From UPXZ01 sp049840795 (GTDB taxonomy: Bacteria > Bacteroidota > Bacteroidia > Bacteroidales > Paludibacteraceae), in contig JASGJK010000022.1 in the NCBI GenBank assembly GCA_049840795.1, positions 1 to 62,140 of the forward strand: a stretch of DNA of 62,140 bases. The letters run 5' to 3'. Numbering within the stretch: the stretch's first letter is position 1; each line of letters opens with the position of its first letter. The notes beneath the pieces are model-generated. The model ran no database searches, was not told the origin of the DNA, and saw only the letters and a list, made by a program, of their open reading frames with translations. This document shows positions 38,231 to 48,292 of the stretch, one piece after another. A program made the translations under genes and the position numbers.

Positions 38231-39559
38231 TTAATAAATCAAATCTCTAAAGTTTTTTACCCGATGGAACGTAATCATATTGGTTTCGTGTGCACTGTAC
38301 GTATCAGGGTCACCACTTCTCGATAAGATAACAAGATCATTTCCGTCAAAATCCATCGCGGCATAACTACGAGCCTCTTTCTGCGTAGCGCCAATTGCCA
38401 CCACACCGGCAAAACACCAATCAACCATATTTTTTGAAAAATGTAATACCAATCTGTTTCGCTCTCCGAAAGCCAAGTCGTGACGGTCGGCAGGAAGAAG
38501 CTCCGCTTTGGTCATAGAGTCGGTAGATTGATTGGAAAGTAACCAATATGTTTTGGTGGTAGTATCGTACAAAATATGAAATCTGTTGTGACCTCCCGGC
38601 AGAGGTAAAAATAAGATTTTCTTTCCCGATGGAGTTGTTTCAAGCATTGTAGTCATAGTACCATCCTCATTTTCAACTACTTTACACACAGCTCCATAGT
38701 TGGTCATTCCGGTGAGCGAACGCAGAAATATGTGAAAAGTGCTACCTGAATCATCATACCAATAATGGTTAGGGTCAAGTATCTGTACCACATTTCCTTC
38801 AGCCCATCCCATCGGTGAAAAACTTCTTCCGGGAGCAATCACACTGCGGTCAGGGTACGTTTGCGGATAAAAAGGAACGCCAAAGAAATCAATTTTAGGC
38901 TGATTATCACGATAGCACGGGATTAAATCGGCAAAGTCGAGCACGCTGGCAAAAGTCCAGCTGGCAGCTTTAGTCAAGTCGTCCGTTACTTTTGCACGCA
39001 ATAGCACAGGGGCTTTTTCACCTGCTCCCCACGCATTGATCACTTTCACGCGCAATTCCATTTCAAGATAAACATTTCCGTGCGCATACCAGACATTGGC
39101 AGCTGTTTGTTGCCATGTTTTGTCTTTTCCGGTCAAATATACCGGTGTGCTCCACGTAACACCACTATCTGCCGACTTACAAACAGGTAGTCCGGCGCCG
39201 GTTGAAATATAATACAGAATACCGTTGGCTTCGAAAATTCGTCCCTGGAGGGCAGCGGTGGTTTCAAAGCGTTTTGTCCAGTTAAGTCCGCCGTCATCCG
39301 ATGTCAAAATGATTTGATAATCGCTTTCGTCACTATCTTTTTTTCGTGCTTCGGTGTAGGAAATAACCAATCTCCCCGTAGATAATCTGAGAATACTGGG
39401 CGAATACAGCGGTTCATTTTTAGAATCCGCAGATTTTGCAATAAGCACGTAATTTTGCGCCAAAGGGCGAATAGGTCCTTGAGCTAAAATACGTTGTGAC
39501 AGATTACTACATCCAGCACAAACAATTACGGCAAGGACTATTTGTTTAATTTTTATCAT
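38231..39559 (-). CDS. Divergent sialidase-fold (BNR) exported protein
   Basis: 442 residues, with a signal that could be lipoprotein type (VIVCAGCSN). A single propeller domain with Asp boxes TSDDGGLNWTKR and SADSGVTWSTP. The first blade reads YSPSILRLSTGRLVISYTEA, again lacking (F/Y)RIP. It is only distantly similar to the other sialidase-fold proteins of the locus. Its start overlaps the stop of the YhcH-like gene by four bases (ATGA), so the two are translationally coupled. Glycosidase role is inferred. Confidence 0.65.
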   Translation of the reverse strand: MIKIKQIVLAVIVCAGCSNLSQRILAQGPIRPLAQNYVLIAKSADSKNEPLYSPSILRLSTGRLVISYTEARKKDSDESDYQIILTSDDGGLNWTKRFETTAALQGRIFEANGILYYISTGAGLPVCKSADSGVTWSTPVYLTGKDKTWQQTAANVWYAHGNVYLEMELRVKVINAWGAGEKAPVLLRAKVTDDLTKAASWTFASVLDFADLIPCYRDNQPKIDFFGVPFYPQTYPDRSVIAPGRSFSPMGWAEGNVVQILDPNHYWYDDSGSTFHIFLRSLTGMTNYGAVCKVVENEDGTMTTMLETTPSGKKILFLPLPGGHNRFHILYDTTTKTYWLLSNQSTDSMTKAELLPADRHDLAFGERNRLVLHFSKNMVDWCFAGVVAIGATQKEARSYAAMDFDGNDLVILSRSGDPDTYSAHETNMITFHRVKNFRDLIY

Positions 39560-40149
39560 AACTTAATTTTAAGAACTATTTTCTTCACTTTTGAATTTTG
39601 ACCGATTTTTATACACGGACGATGAATATCTTCCGGAAAAAAGATAAAATATGTGTTGGGAGTTGCGGTTAAAAGCGTTCCACCGGTATTCGTGTAAAAT
39701 GCAATATCCTTTTCCTTATTGTAGAGACTGCTTACGGGCAAATCGGTATCGTGAGTTAACCCGATAGACTCTTTTCCGTTAATAATATACTGTAAATCAA
39801 TATACTCCTTATGACTTTCAAATAAAGCGTCATCCGAATTCTTAGTAGTATATTCACTCACCGTAGCATAAACATCGGCATTGATTATCGTTTTACCGAC
39901 AGGAAGTTCCTTTAGGTTATTTTCACTCAGAAATTGAAAGGCAGCATTCCAACTTTCGGGATGAAGAGCGTAATGTTCAGAGAATCTTTTCAAATTGACA
40001 GATTTATCGGAGCTTACCTGAAAAGGAGATTTTATACCTTCACTTGTTACCGTGATCATTGTTTTATTCTTTTTATGTAAATTACCGGTACATATAGCGC
40101 ATGCTGAAACGCCGGCGACAATCATCAAAAGAGAAATTATTTTTCTCAT
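39556..40149 (-). CDS. YhcH/YjgK/YiaL (NanQ-like) family protein with export signal
   Basis: 197 residues. An N-terminal hydrophobic segment (IISLLMIVAGVSACAIC) followed by the DUF386 cupin domain: LPVGKTIINADVYATVSEY, the metal-binding SHKEYIDLQYIINGKE and the conserved YFIFFPEDIHRP. E. coli YhcH (NanQ) is a sialic-acid anomerase in the cytoplasm. This copy has a signal peptide or lipobox and is expected outside the cytoplasm, which is unusual. Coupled by four-base overlaps to both neighbours. Mutarotation of a released sugar acid is the inferred role. Confidence 0.75.
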   Translation of the reverse strand: MRKIISLLMIVAGVSACAICTGNLHKKNKTMITVTSEGIKSPFQVSSDKSVNLKRFSEHYALHPESWNAAFQFLSENNLKELPVGKTIINADVYATVSEYTTKNSDDALFESHKEYIDLQYIINGKESIGLTHDTDLPVSSLYNKEKDIAFYTNTGGTLLTATPNTYFIFFPEDIHRPCIKIGQNSKVKKIVLKIKL

Positions 40150-40802
40150 TTTTCATTTTTTACAGATGTTCCGTTTATCCAAAGCACCTTGCTCCCTTTG
40201 GTATTGGATTTTCCAAACCCGAAAGCCCGTTTTGCTTTTTCACCATTACCACCCCATGCGTAAAGTCTGAATGTGACGGTGGTTTTATCGGTCAGATTTT
40301 GAAGGTCAGTGTATGCCTTAAGGTCTAATTCCGGTTGTTTCACACCATTGTTTCCCAAATCGGTAATGGAGTTATCTTCCGCTCCTATTTCCTTGAACTT
40401 TCTTCCGTCAAGGCTATACATCCATCTGTAATTAAAAGCCGAATTTTCCTGACGACGCAAGACGGCATTCAACTGAGAAAGTGATACGGTATATCCTTTT
40501 TTTACCGTCACAACAAACTGATAATAAGCACCGGAACGACGCGCATCAGCTTTTGTTTCATCAATCGGAAAGTTACCGCTAAATCCTCTCGAATTGCCCG
40601 GTCCCGCCTTTGCATTGGGTCCGCGTGTAAGTACAGACACCTCCAAACCCGGGTCAACCGTAGTTGCCTCAACAGATTCTTCTTTACCTGTAAGTTCGGT
40701 TGGTGTAGCAAATTGCCAAGCAAGCAATTGAGAATAAGTGTTTGCACTAAACGTAAATAATATCGCAATAACTGCGATGGTTTTTAAAATTTTTTTGTTC
40801 AT
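40146..40802 (-). CDS. Secreted protein made of a single B module
   Basis: 218 residues: signal peptide (TIAVIAILFTFSANTYSQ) and one module B with its hallmarks LLAWQF, SVLTRGPNA, YYQFVVTVKKGYTVSLSQLN, NYRWMYSLDG, TFRLYAWGG and FGFGKS. No sorting domain. The beta-rich pattern with conserved aromatic residues suggests a jelly-roll, possibly glycan-binding, but no such activity is proven. It is the simplest of four consecutive genes with this module and overlaps the YhcH-like gene by four bases. Confidence 0.65.
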   Translation of the reverse strand: MNKKILKTIAVIAILFTFSANTYSQLLAWQFATPTELTGKEESVEATTVDPGLEVSVLTRGPNAKAGPGNSRGFSGNFPIDETKADARRSGAYYQFVVTVKKGYTVSLSQLNAVLRRQENSAFNYRWMYSLDGRKFKEIGAEDNSITDLGNNGVKQPELDLKAYTDLQNLTDKTTVTFRLYAWGGNGEKAKRAFGFGKSNTKGSKVLWINGTSVKNEK

Positions 40803-40833
40803 TTTTGATATGATTTATGATTAATAGATTCAT

Positions 40834-43800
40834 TTATTTTACAAATTTCACACTGTATATTTGTCCGTTGTTTTGCAACGTAAGAACATATATACCATTG
40901 GACAACACGCAGGGTATCCGTATAATATTTTCACCTTCCTGAATAGTTAACTGTTTATTAATCAGCGTCCTTCCTAAAATACCTTTGAGTTCTACGGTGG
41001 TTTTTCCACTAATACTACCTCTGTAACAGACACTTATTGTTCCACTGGAGGTAAACACTTTTATTGTAACTGGTGCATCTTCAACAAGGCTCGTTGTGGT
41101 TGCATTTCGTACAGAACCGGTAATTTTCAGTGCTGGTCCTGCTGCCAGTTTTGATTGTCCAAATCCGAAATGTTTTCGGGTGGTTGCAGTTTCGCTTCCG
41201 CCCCACGCATACAATCTAAAAGTGACAGGTTTATCAGCTGTAAGTGATTTTAATTCTGCATAATTATCCAGCAACAGTGTTGGTTGCACATATCCGTTAT
41301 TCTCTGCAAAATCCGCTATTTCGCTATCGACAGCGCCTAATTCGTAAAAATCGGCACCGTTAAAACTATACATCCAGCGATATTTGTAAGCGGAAAACTC
41401 CTGCCTGCGCAACCTTGCATCAACCGCAGATATATTTATTTGTAATCCTTTTTTAGCTTGTACTGTCAATTGAAAATAACAATTGTTGCTTATTGCTTCC
41501 TGCTTGCTTTGAGAAATGGTCATATAACCGATAAAACCTCCAGTATGTCCGGATGAAGTTACGGTATTACCGGTACCACGCAAAATAGTGGAGACCTCGA
41601 CCGCACTGTTGGTAGTTGTTGACGAATATGTCTCTTCACGACCGGTAGAAATGACTCCGTTATCATCATAAAATTGCCATGCGTTCAATATCTCCACATC
41701 ACCACCGACTGTACCGTACACCGACAAGCAATTTTCTCCGGTATATCGTCCAAATGCCAATCCACCGGCAGAAGACATCGCTCCCCAAGCATAAAGTCTG
41801 AAAAAAACGGGTGTTGTTGATTTAATATTTTGTAAGTCAGAAACAGTGCTTAAATCAATGGATGTTTGCACCACGCCGTTGTCATTGTTACTTAGAAAAA
41901 CCACATCATCAACGCCTAATTCGTTAAAATGCACGTTATCCACACTATACATCCATCGATAGCTCACCGGACCGGTAGAATTGCGCCGTAACTTTGCATT
42001 TAATTTTGATAAAGAAACCACAGCACCCGCCTGAGGTTGTATGGCGAATGTATAAAAATCATTATTTGAGATTGCATTGCTCTTGCTGTTTGCTGAAGTT
42101 GCATAAGATGAAAACGAAGAATAATACGCATTTGTAAGGCTCAACGCCGTTAATCCCGCACCGCGACCGAGTAAAGGAGTTTTGAGTTGCTCATTACAGA
42201 TTGAAGCTGCAACATCGCCGACCGTTATTCCTGTAAGACCTGCAAACGTCCAAGCTGCAATGGGAGTTTCCGTTAACGGCGTAAGATTCACACTCCCTCC
42301 TACCTTTAACGATGGTGTGGTATCTTTATATCGTCCAAAAGATATTCGTCCGGAACTCAACGTAGCTCTCCACAAATAAATTCTGAAAATGACTTGTTTG
42401 GAAGAAGGTACATTTTGCAAATCGGAATAACTATCCAACCGCACCGTAGTTTGTTCTTCGCCTTCACCACTGTCGTCCGTAAAGTCGGAAACATCTCCTG
42501 ACGATATTTCGGTAAAACTTGCTCCATCTAAACTGTAAGCCCAGCGATAACTTGTAGGTCCTTCTGAATTTCGAGACAATTTTGCATCAATAGTAGAGAG
42601 CGAGACACTATACCCCTCTTTAGCCTGTACGATAAACTGAAAATATTGATTGTCTGCAACAGCTTTTTCTTTGCTATTGTCTTCCACATCAGCCAAAGCG
42701 GTGGCAGCACTAAATGAGCGTGCAAATCCGGAGGTATTTGTAAGTCCGGCTCCACGTGTCAAAACTGACGCATTTAAGTAGGTATTAGTTGTTGTGGAAG
42801 CCGCACTTACTTCTTTTCCGGTCGATGACGGCGAAGTAAACTGCCATTGCAACAGAGGTGTTACATTGTCGGTCAATGTACTTAAGTCGGCGGGTGAAGC
42901 ATCCATTGTTATCGATCTGAAATTCGGTATTTTATGAAATGTCAGCATATTTCCCTCATTCAGGTCGGAGCCGTACCACGATGTTTTCACAACTGCCACA
43001 ATATCGTTTCCATCTATCTGCCAATCGGCATATTGAAAGCCAAAATTAACCCGTTGCGTAAGGACATCGGCTTCGTTCCAACGAAGAAGGATGTATTTTT
43101 CTTCCCAGTTTTCCAAATCGGTCGATGAATATAAAACCAATACATTTTTTTGGTTGACCGGACTATTTGAAGCACCGAGATATTTATAATTTGTTGTCGT
43201 TATTTTATTGGCTATGCTCCAGTATTTTCCACTTAAAGTATCGTATCGGATGGTAAATTTAGACATCGCACCGGGAAAATTGGTAAAATTTGAATACGGA
43301 TCAAAACTGACTGTTTTACCATCAGCGGAAACAGGAATTTTAGCGGCAATTTTGTAACGGGTATAACTGTCAGCAGGGCATCCCAAGGCAAAGTCTCCGT
43401 TCTTTTCTTGTTCGGATATAACACGCACAAAATCAACTAAATTACCATCGGGATTGATGACCATATTTCCTTCCAGCCATGCGGGCGATGTAGCATTTAT
43501 CCAATCGGGATTAAAATTCACACCGCTACTTTTTGTCCAGTTAGCAGCATTCAATAAGTCGGCTTCAATCGGTGCCGAAATAACAAATGCTTTCAAATCT
43601 TGCGGATGTAGAGCATCCACACTCTCTTCATATGCCCTCCAGATACGTCCGTTGTGAATCACCACCGGAACGGGAGCCGTATAAAACCGTCCTTTAAATA
43701 ACAATCCGGTAGTAGATGACACAGCCTCAGACCAGTTGATGCCGGCATTTGCGGAGTGCCTTATACAAATATCTCCATAATCGGACTTCACTCCCATCAA

Positions 43801-44202
43801 ATACAAGTTTCCTTTGAACCAAAACAACGTTGCACATTTTACATCTTTCACCGTGGAAACCAATTTCCAGTTAATGCCTTTATCCGTTGATTTATAAATG
43901 GAAGAATACGTACCGTTTATGGCATCGCCCCCCCAATCGTGAGAAGCAAGGTAAGAGCCATCAGGCAAAACTACGATAGAAGGCGAGCCAATGGTCATTT
44001 TCAATGGATCGGGACTTTCGGAAATGATTTTTCCCGGAAATACAACCTTTGCCTGAAGTATAACCGTATGCGCTATCAAAAAGAAGATGACAGCCAATCG
44101 TGGTGAGATAATATGTAAAAAAGAAGATTTCATCTGCCGGATTGAAATACCCCTCACAAGCCCCCTTTCGTTAAAAAAGGGAAACTTGTGGAGATATGAC
44201 AC
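40834..44202 (-). CDS. Sialidase-fold enzyme fused to three B modules and a T9SS sorting domain
   Basis: 1122 residues. After a signal region (VIFFLIAHTVILQAKV) comes a propeller at about 45-430 with TIGSPSIVVLPDGSYLA (no RIP arginine), STDKGINWKL and PGAMSKFTIRYDTLSGKYWS. B modules follow at about 450-645, 650-840 and 845-1035 (each with LTRG- or GRGAG-like start, SYRWAYSLDG/YRWMYS core and F-R-L/I-Y end), then a sorting domain (VKVFTSSGTISV, GIYVLTLQNNGQIYSVKFVK). The enzyme-plus-modules plan suggests a surface-released exo-glycosidase with added substrate affinity. It lies 16 bases from the preceding gene. Confidence 0.75.
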   Translation of the reverse strand: MSYLHKFPFFNERGLVRGISIRQMKSSFLHIISPRLAVIFFLIAHTVILQAKVVFPGKIISESPDPLKMTIGSPSIVVLPDGSYLASHDWGGDAINGTYSSIYKSTDKGINWKLVSTVKDVKCATLFWFKGNLYLMGVKSDYGDICIRHSANAGINWSEAVSSTTGLLFKGRFYTAPVPVVIHNGRIWRAYEESVDALHPQDLKAFVISAPIEADLLNAANWTKSSGVNFNPDWINATSPAWLEGNMVINPDGNLVDFVRVISEQEKNGDFALGCPADSYTRYKIAAKIPVSADGKTVSFDPYSNFTNFPGAMSKFTIRYDTLSGKYWSIANKITTTNYKYLGASNSPVNQKNVLVLYSSTDLENWEEKYILLRWNEADVLTQRVNFGFQYADWQIDGNDIVAVVKTSWYGSDLNEGNMLTFHKIPNFRSITMDASPADLSTLTDNVTPLLQWQFTSPSSTGKEVSAASTTTNTYLNASVLTRGAGLTNTSGFARSFSAATALADVEDNSKEKAVADNQYFQFIVQAKEGYSVSLSTIDAKLSRNSEGPTSYRWAYSLDGASFTEISSGDVSDFTDDSGEGEEQTTVRLDSYSDLQNVPSSKQVIFRIYLWRATLSSGRISFGRYKDTTPSLKVGGSVNLTPLTETPIAAWTFAGLTGITVGDVAASICNEQLKTPLLGRGAGLTALSLTNAYYSSFSSYATSANSKSNAISNNDFYTFAIQPQAGAVVSLSKLNAKLRRNSTGPVSYRWMYSVDNVHFNELGVDDVVFLSNNDNGVVQTSIDLSTVSDLQNIKSTTPVFFRLYAWGAMSSAGGLAFGRYTGENCLSVYGTVGGDVEILNAWQFYDDNGVISTGREETYSSTTTNSAVEVSTILRGTGNTVTSSGHTGGFIGYMTISQSKQEAISNNCYFQLTVQAKKGLQINISAVDARLRRQEFSAYKYRWMYSFNGADFYELGAVDSEIADFAENNGYVQPTLLLDNYAELKSLTADKPVTFRLYAWGGSETATTRKHFGFGQSKLAAGPALKITGSVRNATTTSLVEDAPVTIKVFTSSGTISVCYRGSISGKTTVELKGILGRTLINKQLTIQEGENIIRIPCVLSNGIYVLTLQNNGQIYSVKFVK

Positions 44203-44218
44203 ACTAAACTTTTATTAC

Positions 44219-45709
44219 TTAAAAAATGATTTTAGAATTAAATTTAGCCCCGTTTTCATCAACCAAAGTAACAATATAATTTCCCTTAGCTAAATTCATC
44301 GGTAAACCAATCGCATTGTCTCCGGTTTGTACATTCAAATTGGAAGAATAAATAGATTTTCCAACAAAATCACAAATCGAAAATTTCATTTGCATATCTT
44401 TGCCCGCAGTATTTCTGACAATAATTTGATTATTTACTGCATAAACGGAGACTGTGCTGTTTTGTATAGCATTTGTTCCTGAATTGATTGATTTTACATC
44501 GCCTTTAATATATATTGTATTGACGTTTGGAATTGCTACCGAACCAACATAATAGCGACCAAAGCCAAATACTTGTGTATTACTTCCTGACCCCCAAATG
44601 TACATTCTCAACGTAGCAGTAGTTCCTGACGCTATATTTTGAAGGGCGGAAATACTTGACAAATCAACAGAATAAACGTCTCCGTCTCCATTTGCGGTTG
44701 CAACATCCTCAGCAGTCGCTCCTAAGTCAGTAAAATTGGTTCCATCTAAGCTATATCTCCACTTATATCCTGCAGGACCTGAACTATTGCGACGGTATTT
44801 ATAACTCAGTGAAGTTAACGAAGTTTTGTAAGTGGATTTAGCATTTAAGGTAATTTCAAAATATTCGTTGTTGGCAATAGCCGCATCCTTTGTAGCACCC
44901 AGCAACGAAGTAGTTGAAACATACGAAAAATTCAAACTACCCGGAGTTAAACCTGCACCTCTGCCCAATACGACAGATTGAAGATTTTCATTTAACGAAG
45001 AAGCATTTAAGCTACCTGATGTTGTACCAGTATAACTTTCAAAATCCCAACCGGCAATAACAGGAACTGCTCTAACAACGGTACCTTTAACGATAAGCGA
45101 AGCTTTGTAGCCTCCGGTGGTACTTCCGCCCGATTTTCCAAAGCCAAATCCCTGAACAGCAGCGCCACCCCAAACATAAATACGGAAAGTAACAGAGTCA
45201 GTCGAAGTAATATTTTGCAAATCGGAAATAGTACTCAACGGTATTGGCGTTTGATCCACTCCTGTTGAGGTGTTGTCCATACTTACGGCAGCACTCAAAT
45301 CAGCAAACGGAGCATTATTTCTTGAATACCTCCATTGGTAATTAGAAGCAGTCTGCGTTCTCAGCTGAGCGCCCAGTTCAGATAAATTAACAACATTACC
45401 TACTTTGGGTTTTACTTTAAACTCAAAATATACATCGCCGCTAATCGCTTCATCTATTGTAGTACTTGGTTGAATAGTGCCAACAAATCCGTTGGTATAA
45501 CCACTATTTCCCGGAGCGCCGGCTCCTCTTGTTAAAACGCCTTGTTTTACGTCCACATCATTTAAACAAGCGTTTGATGTGGCTTCTTTCCCTGTGATGC
45601 TTGTACCGTAAAAATTCCATTCAAGGATACTACTCTGAGCATTTGTATTTACAACTGCCATCAGAGAGACAACTAAAAAAATTGCAGATACGATATTAAA
45701 CTTTTTCAT
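44219..45709 (-). CDS. Two-B-module T9SS protein
   Basis: 496 residues: signal peptide (SAIFLVVSLMAVVNTNAQ), B modules at about 23-205 (SSILEWNFYG through SLIVKGTV) and 210-405 (VIAGWDFESYTG through IYIKGDVKS), and a type IX sorting domain (FSICDFVGKSIYSSNLNVQ). No catalytic domain is visible. It is a close paralogue of the upstream gene at 45937-48050 and the intergenic regions of both are related, so the pair arose by tandem duplication. A surface glycan-binding role is inferred. Confidence 0.65.
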   Translation of the reverse strand: MKKFNIVSAIFLVVSLMAVVNTNAQSSILEWNFYGTSITGKEATSNACLNDVDVKQGVLTRGAGAPGNSGYTNGFVGTIQPSTTIDEAISGDVYFEFKVKPKVGNVVNLSELGAQLRTQTASNYQWRYSRNNAPFADLSAAVSMDNTSTGVDQTPIPLSTISDLQNITSTDSVTFRIYVWGGAAVQGFGFGKSGGSTTGGYKASLIVKGTVVRAVPVIAGWDFESYTGTTSGSLNASSLNENLQSVVLGRGAGLTPGSLNFSYVSTTSLLGATKDAAIANNEYFEITLNAKSTYKTSLTSLSYKYRRNSSGPAGYKWRYSLDGTNFTDLGATAEDVATANGDGDVYSVDLSSISALQNIASGTTATLRMYIWGSGSNTQVFGFGRYYVGSVAIPNVNTIYIKGDVKSINSGTNAIQNSTVSVYAVNNQIIVRNTAGKDMQMKFSICDFVGKSIYSSNLNVQTGDNAIGLPMNLAKGNYIVTLVDENGAKFNSKIIF

Positions 45710-45768
45710 AAAATCATTATTATTTTAAGTTAGTTATTTGAGATTATATAAATTAGTATGTTATATAA

Positions 45769-45823
45769 GTAGTAAAAAACAATTAACGCTATAATTGTTA
45801 AAAACAAAATCTAAATGCTTTAT
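45769..45823. promoter_or_regulatory. Conserved upstream block with inverted repeat (copy 2)
   Basis: Near-identical to 36190-36243. Here the inverted repeat is perfect, AACAATTA-ACGCTA-TAATTGTT at 45778-45799, about 70 bases upstream of the start codon at 45709. Both copies are also followed by TTTTCTACTACTTA, directly at 45827 and after about 120 extra bases at 36367. A shared regulator binding site or promoter is the simplest reading. Confidence 0.5.
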
Positions 45824-45936
45824 TTATTTTCTACTACTTATTTAATATACAGTGGCTTTTAACTGATTATCAACACTATAATCTTCTATTTCATACAACC
45901 TTTATTGTTTTTTTAAAAGATTTTACCTGAGGATAA

Positions 45937-48050
45937 TTATTTGATAAATTTCACATTATGTTTTGTTCCGCCTTTCTCCATCAACGATACAATGTAAGTA
46001 CCTTTTTTCAATTTCATTTGAATATTATTCTCACCTTGAATTAGTTGATTATTAGAAGAATATACCTGTTTTCCATCAATAGTTATGACACTTAACATCA
46101 TTTCACGGGCAACATTACTATTAATCATCAGTGTGACATCGTCATTTGTCTTTGAAGAAATAAATTTATATCCTCCATTAGAAAACAGTGATTCGGTTGA
46201 TGTTGTAGTCAAAATTTCAGCAACACCACGTAGATAAACACTATTGATTGGCGCTGCCAATGTACTGCTTGCCGTTAAGTATCGACCAAATCCAAATACC
46301 GCTGCATTTGAGGTTGCACCCCATACATACATTCGCAGTAGCGCACTTGATGTTAGATTTTGAAGAGCAGCTATGCCCGACAAATCAATCTGATACTCGG
46401 CTCCGATAGAAGTTACAAAACTTACTGCATCCGCATCATTCATCTCAGTAAAATTCGTTCCCCCATCAACGCTATACGCCCAACGATAATTTAAGGGACC
46501 AGACGAAACACATCTAAACTTATATTTTAAAGTAGATAACGATGCTTTGTACCCGCTTTTGGGAGCAACAGCTATCTGAGAATATTCGTTATTCGCTATT
46601 GCGGTTGATTTATCGGCACTTAGTGATGTTGTAGAAACATAAGCGTAATTGAAACTTCCGGGCGTTAAACCTGCACCTCTCGACAATACCGGAGTTTCAA
46701 GATTCGTATTGCTTGAAGTTGCATCAACGGAAGTTGTAACCGTACCCGTAAGCGCACTTAAGTTCCATCCGGCAATTTTAGCGTTGCTTGATATGTTTGC
46801 AGGTGCACTTGTTACAATTCCGCCAAGAATGAGAGATGGTGAATCTAAATTTGAACCGCATTTCCCAAAGCCGGTGCTTCCGGTAGTACCACCCCAAGCA
46901 TATAAGCGGAAAGTAACCGTTGAAGTTGACGAAAATTTTCAAATCACTGTACGGCGCAAGATCAATGGTAGGCTGAAAAGTGCCGTTTGTAGCAACATCG
47001 GTAATTGTTGTAGGCAAACCTATGTCCGTAAAATTAACGCCATCCAAACTATACTGAAACTGGTAATTCGTTGGTGACAGAGTTGCCGATGATATTCGGA
47101 TATTGTAATCCAAATCTGTGAGAGACACGTAGTAACCTGATTTCGGCTTTACTTTGAACTCAAAATAAGCATTATTTGCAATGGCTGCGGCTTTGTCGGC
47201 AGAACTTACCATCGTGGAAACAAACGAATTAGTAACGGTAGTGGCATTGGGAGCGCCGGCGCCTCGTGTCAAATTGGATAATTCCAAATTTGTATTTTTA
47301 GATGTTGCGTAATAATAAGCTGAATTTCCGGTAGTTCCGTAAAATTGCCAAGCGAGCAAGTACGATGAGTTATCGACAACTGAACCCTCAATAGCCAACG
47401 ATGGAACCGTTGATGTTGACTTACCAAAGCCAAAATTGATATAATTCTTATCCGTAGCATCGTCAGCAGGCGTTGTGCCTCCCCAAGCATATATACGGAA
47501 AATTACCGATTGCGCAGACGAAACTTCTTGTAAAGCCGAAATAGATGACAGATTAACAGATGCTTGCATCACTCCATTATTGACATTAATTTCGCTTGCA
47601 TCGGGAGTTATAGGAGAACCGATATCGGTAAATGTAGCTCCGCCATCTACACTGTACATCCACTGATATGTTTTTGCAGAGTACGTTTGAAGTCGGATAT
47701 TAGCTTTAATAGCCGTCAGGAAAAGATTGTAACCCGATTTTGCTTTCACATTAAATTCATAATAAGCATTATTGGTAATCGCCGAAGCTTTATCTGCCGA
47801 AACAGTTAAATTTCCTACAAAACCATAGCTACAACCACCCGAAGCTGGCGCTCCCGTACCACGGCTAAGTATTGATGTTTCGAGAAGCGTAGCATTATTT
47901 AACGTTGCGTTAAATGTCGCTTCTTTGGCAGTACTCGCTGTTGGAGTATATAGATTCCACTCCAGAAGATTTCTGGGAATAAGCAGCCTGTTGACCCAAG
48001 AAAGCCAGTATTATTGCCAGCAAGATTAAAAAAGAGTTGTTTTTCTTCAT
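45937..48050 (-). CDS. Three-B-module T9SS protein (two frameshifts)
   Basis: A signal peptide starts at 48050 (FLILLAIILAFLGQQAAYSQ). An indel near 47968 and another near 46935 must be crossed to read about 700 residues: three B modules (LLEWNLYTPTAS, LLAWQFYGTTGN and KIAGWNLSALTG starts; LSRGTGAP, LTRGAGAP and LSRGAGLT), then a sorting domain (LSVITIDGKQVYSSNNQLIQ, GTYIVSLMEKGGTKHNVKFI). The frame breaks look like sequencing indels because the modules are otherwise complete. No enzyme domain seen. Confidence 0.65.
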
Positions 48051-48125
48051 GATTATAATTTTTTTAGATATAAGTATTAGAGTTTATATAAATTAGAATA
48101 TTATCTGTTTAATATACAGTGGCTT

Positions 48126-48240
48126 TCAATTCCCCTAAATCCCCTTTCTCCAAAGGGAACTTTTTGCGTGGTAAGTATTATTAAAGACATCCGTCCATTG
48201 TACTCCGCATTCCCCTTTTGAAAAGGGGGGTAGGAAAATT
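48126..48240. repeat. Palindromic GC-richer intergenic repeat
   Basis: Within AT-rich surroundings two hairpins occur, CCCCTTTCTCCAAAGGGAAC and CCCCTTTTGAAAAGGGG (48212-48228). The block interrupts a segment that is continuous in the related gap at 45841-45915 (both share TTTAATATACAGTGGCTTT and then CATAATCTTCTATT-like sequence), so it looks inserted. A similar C4-T3/A-G hairpin lies at about 44160-44185. It may be a REP/MITE-like element. No gene is in 48051-48292. Confidence 0.5.
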
Positions 48241-48292
48241 AATTTGCTTTTAACCAATTATCAATACCATAATCTTCTATTCTATATAACCT

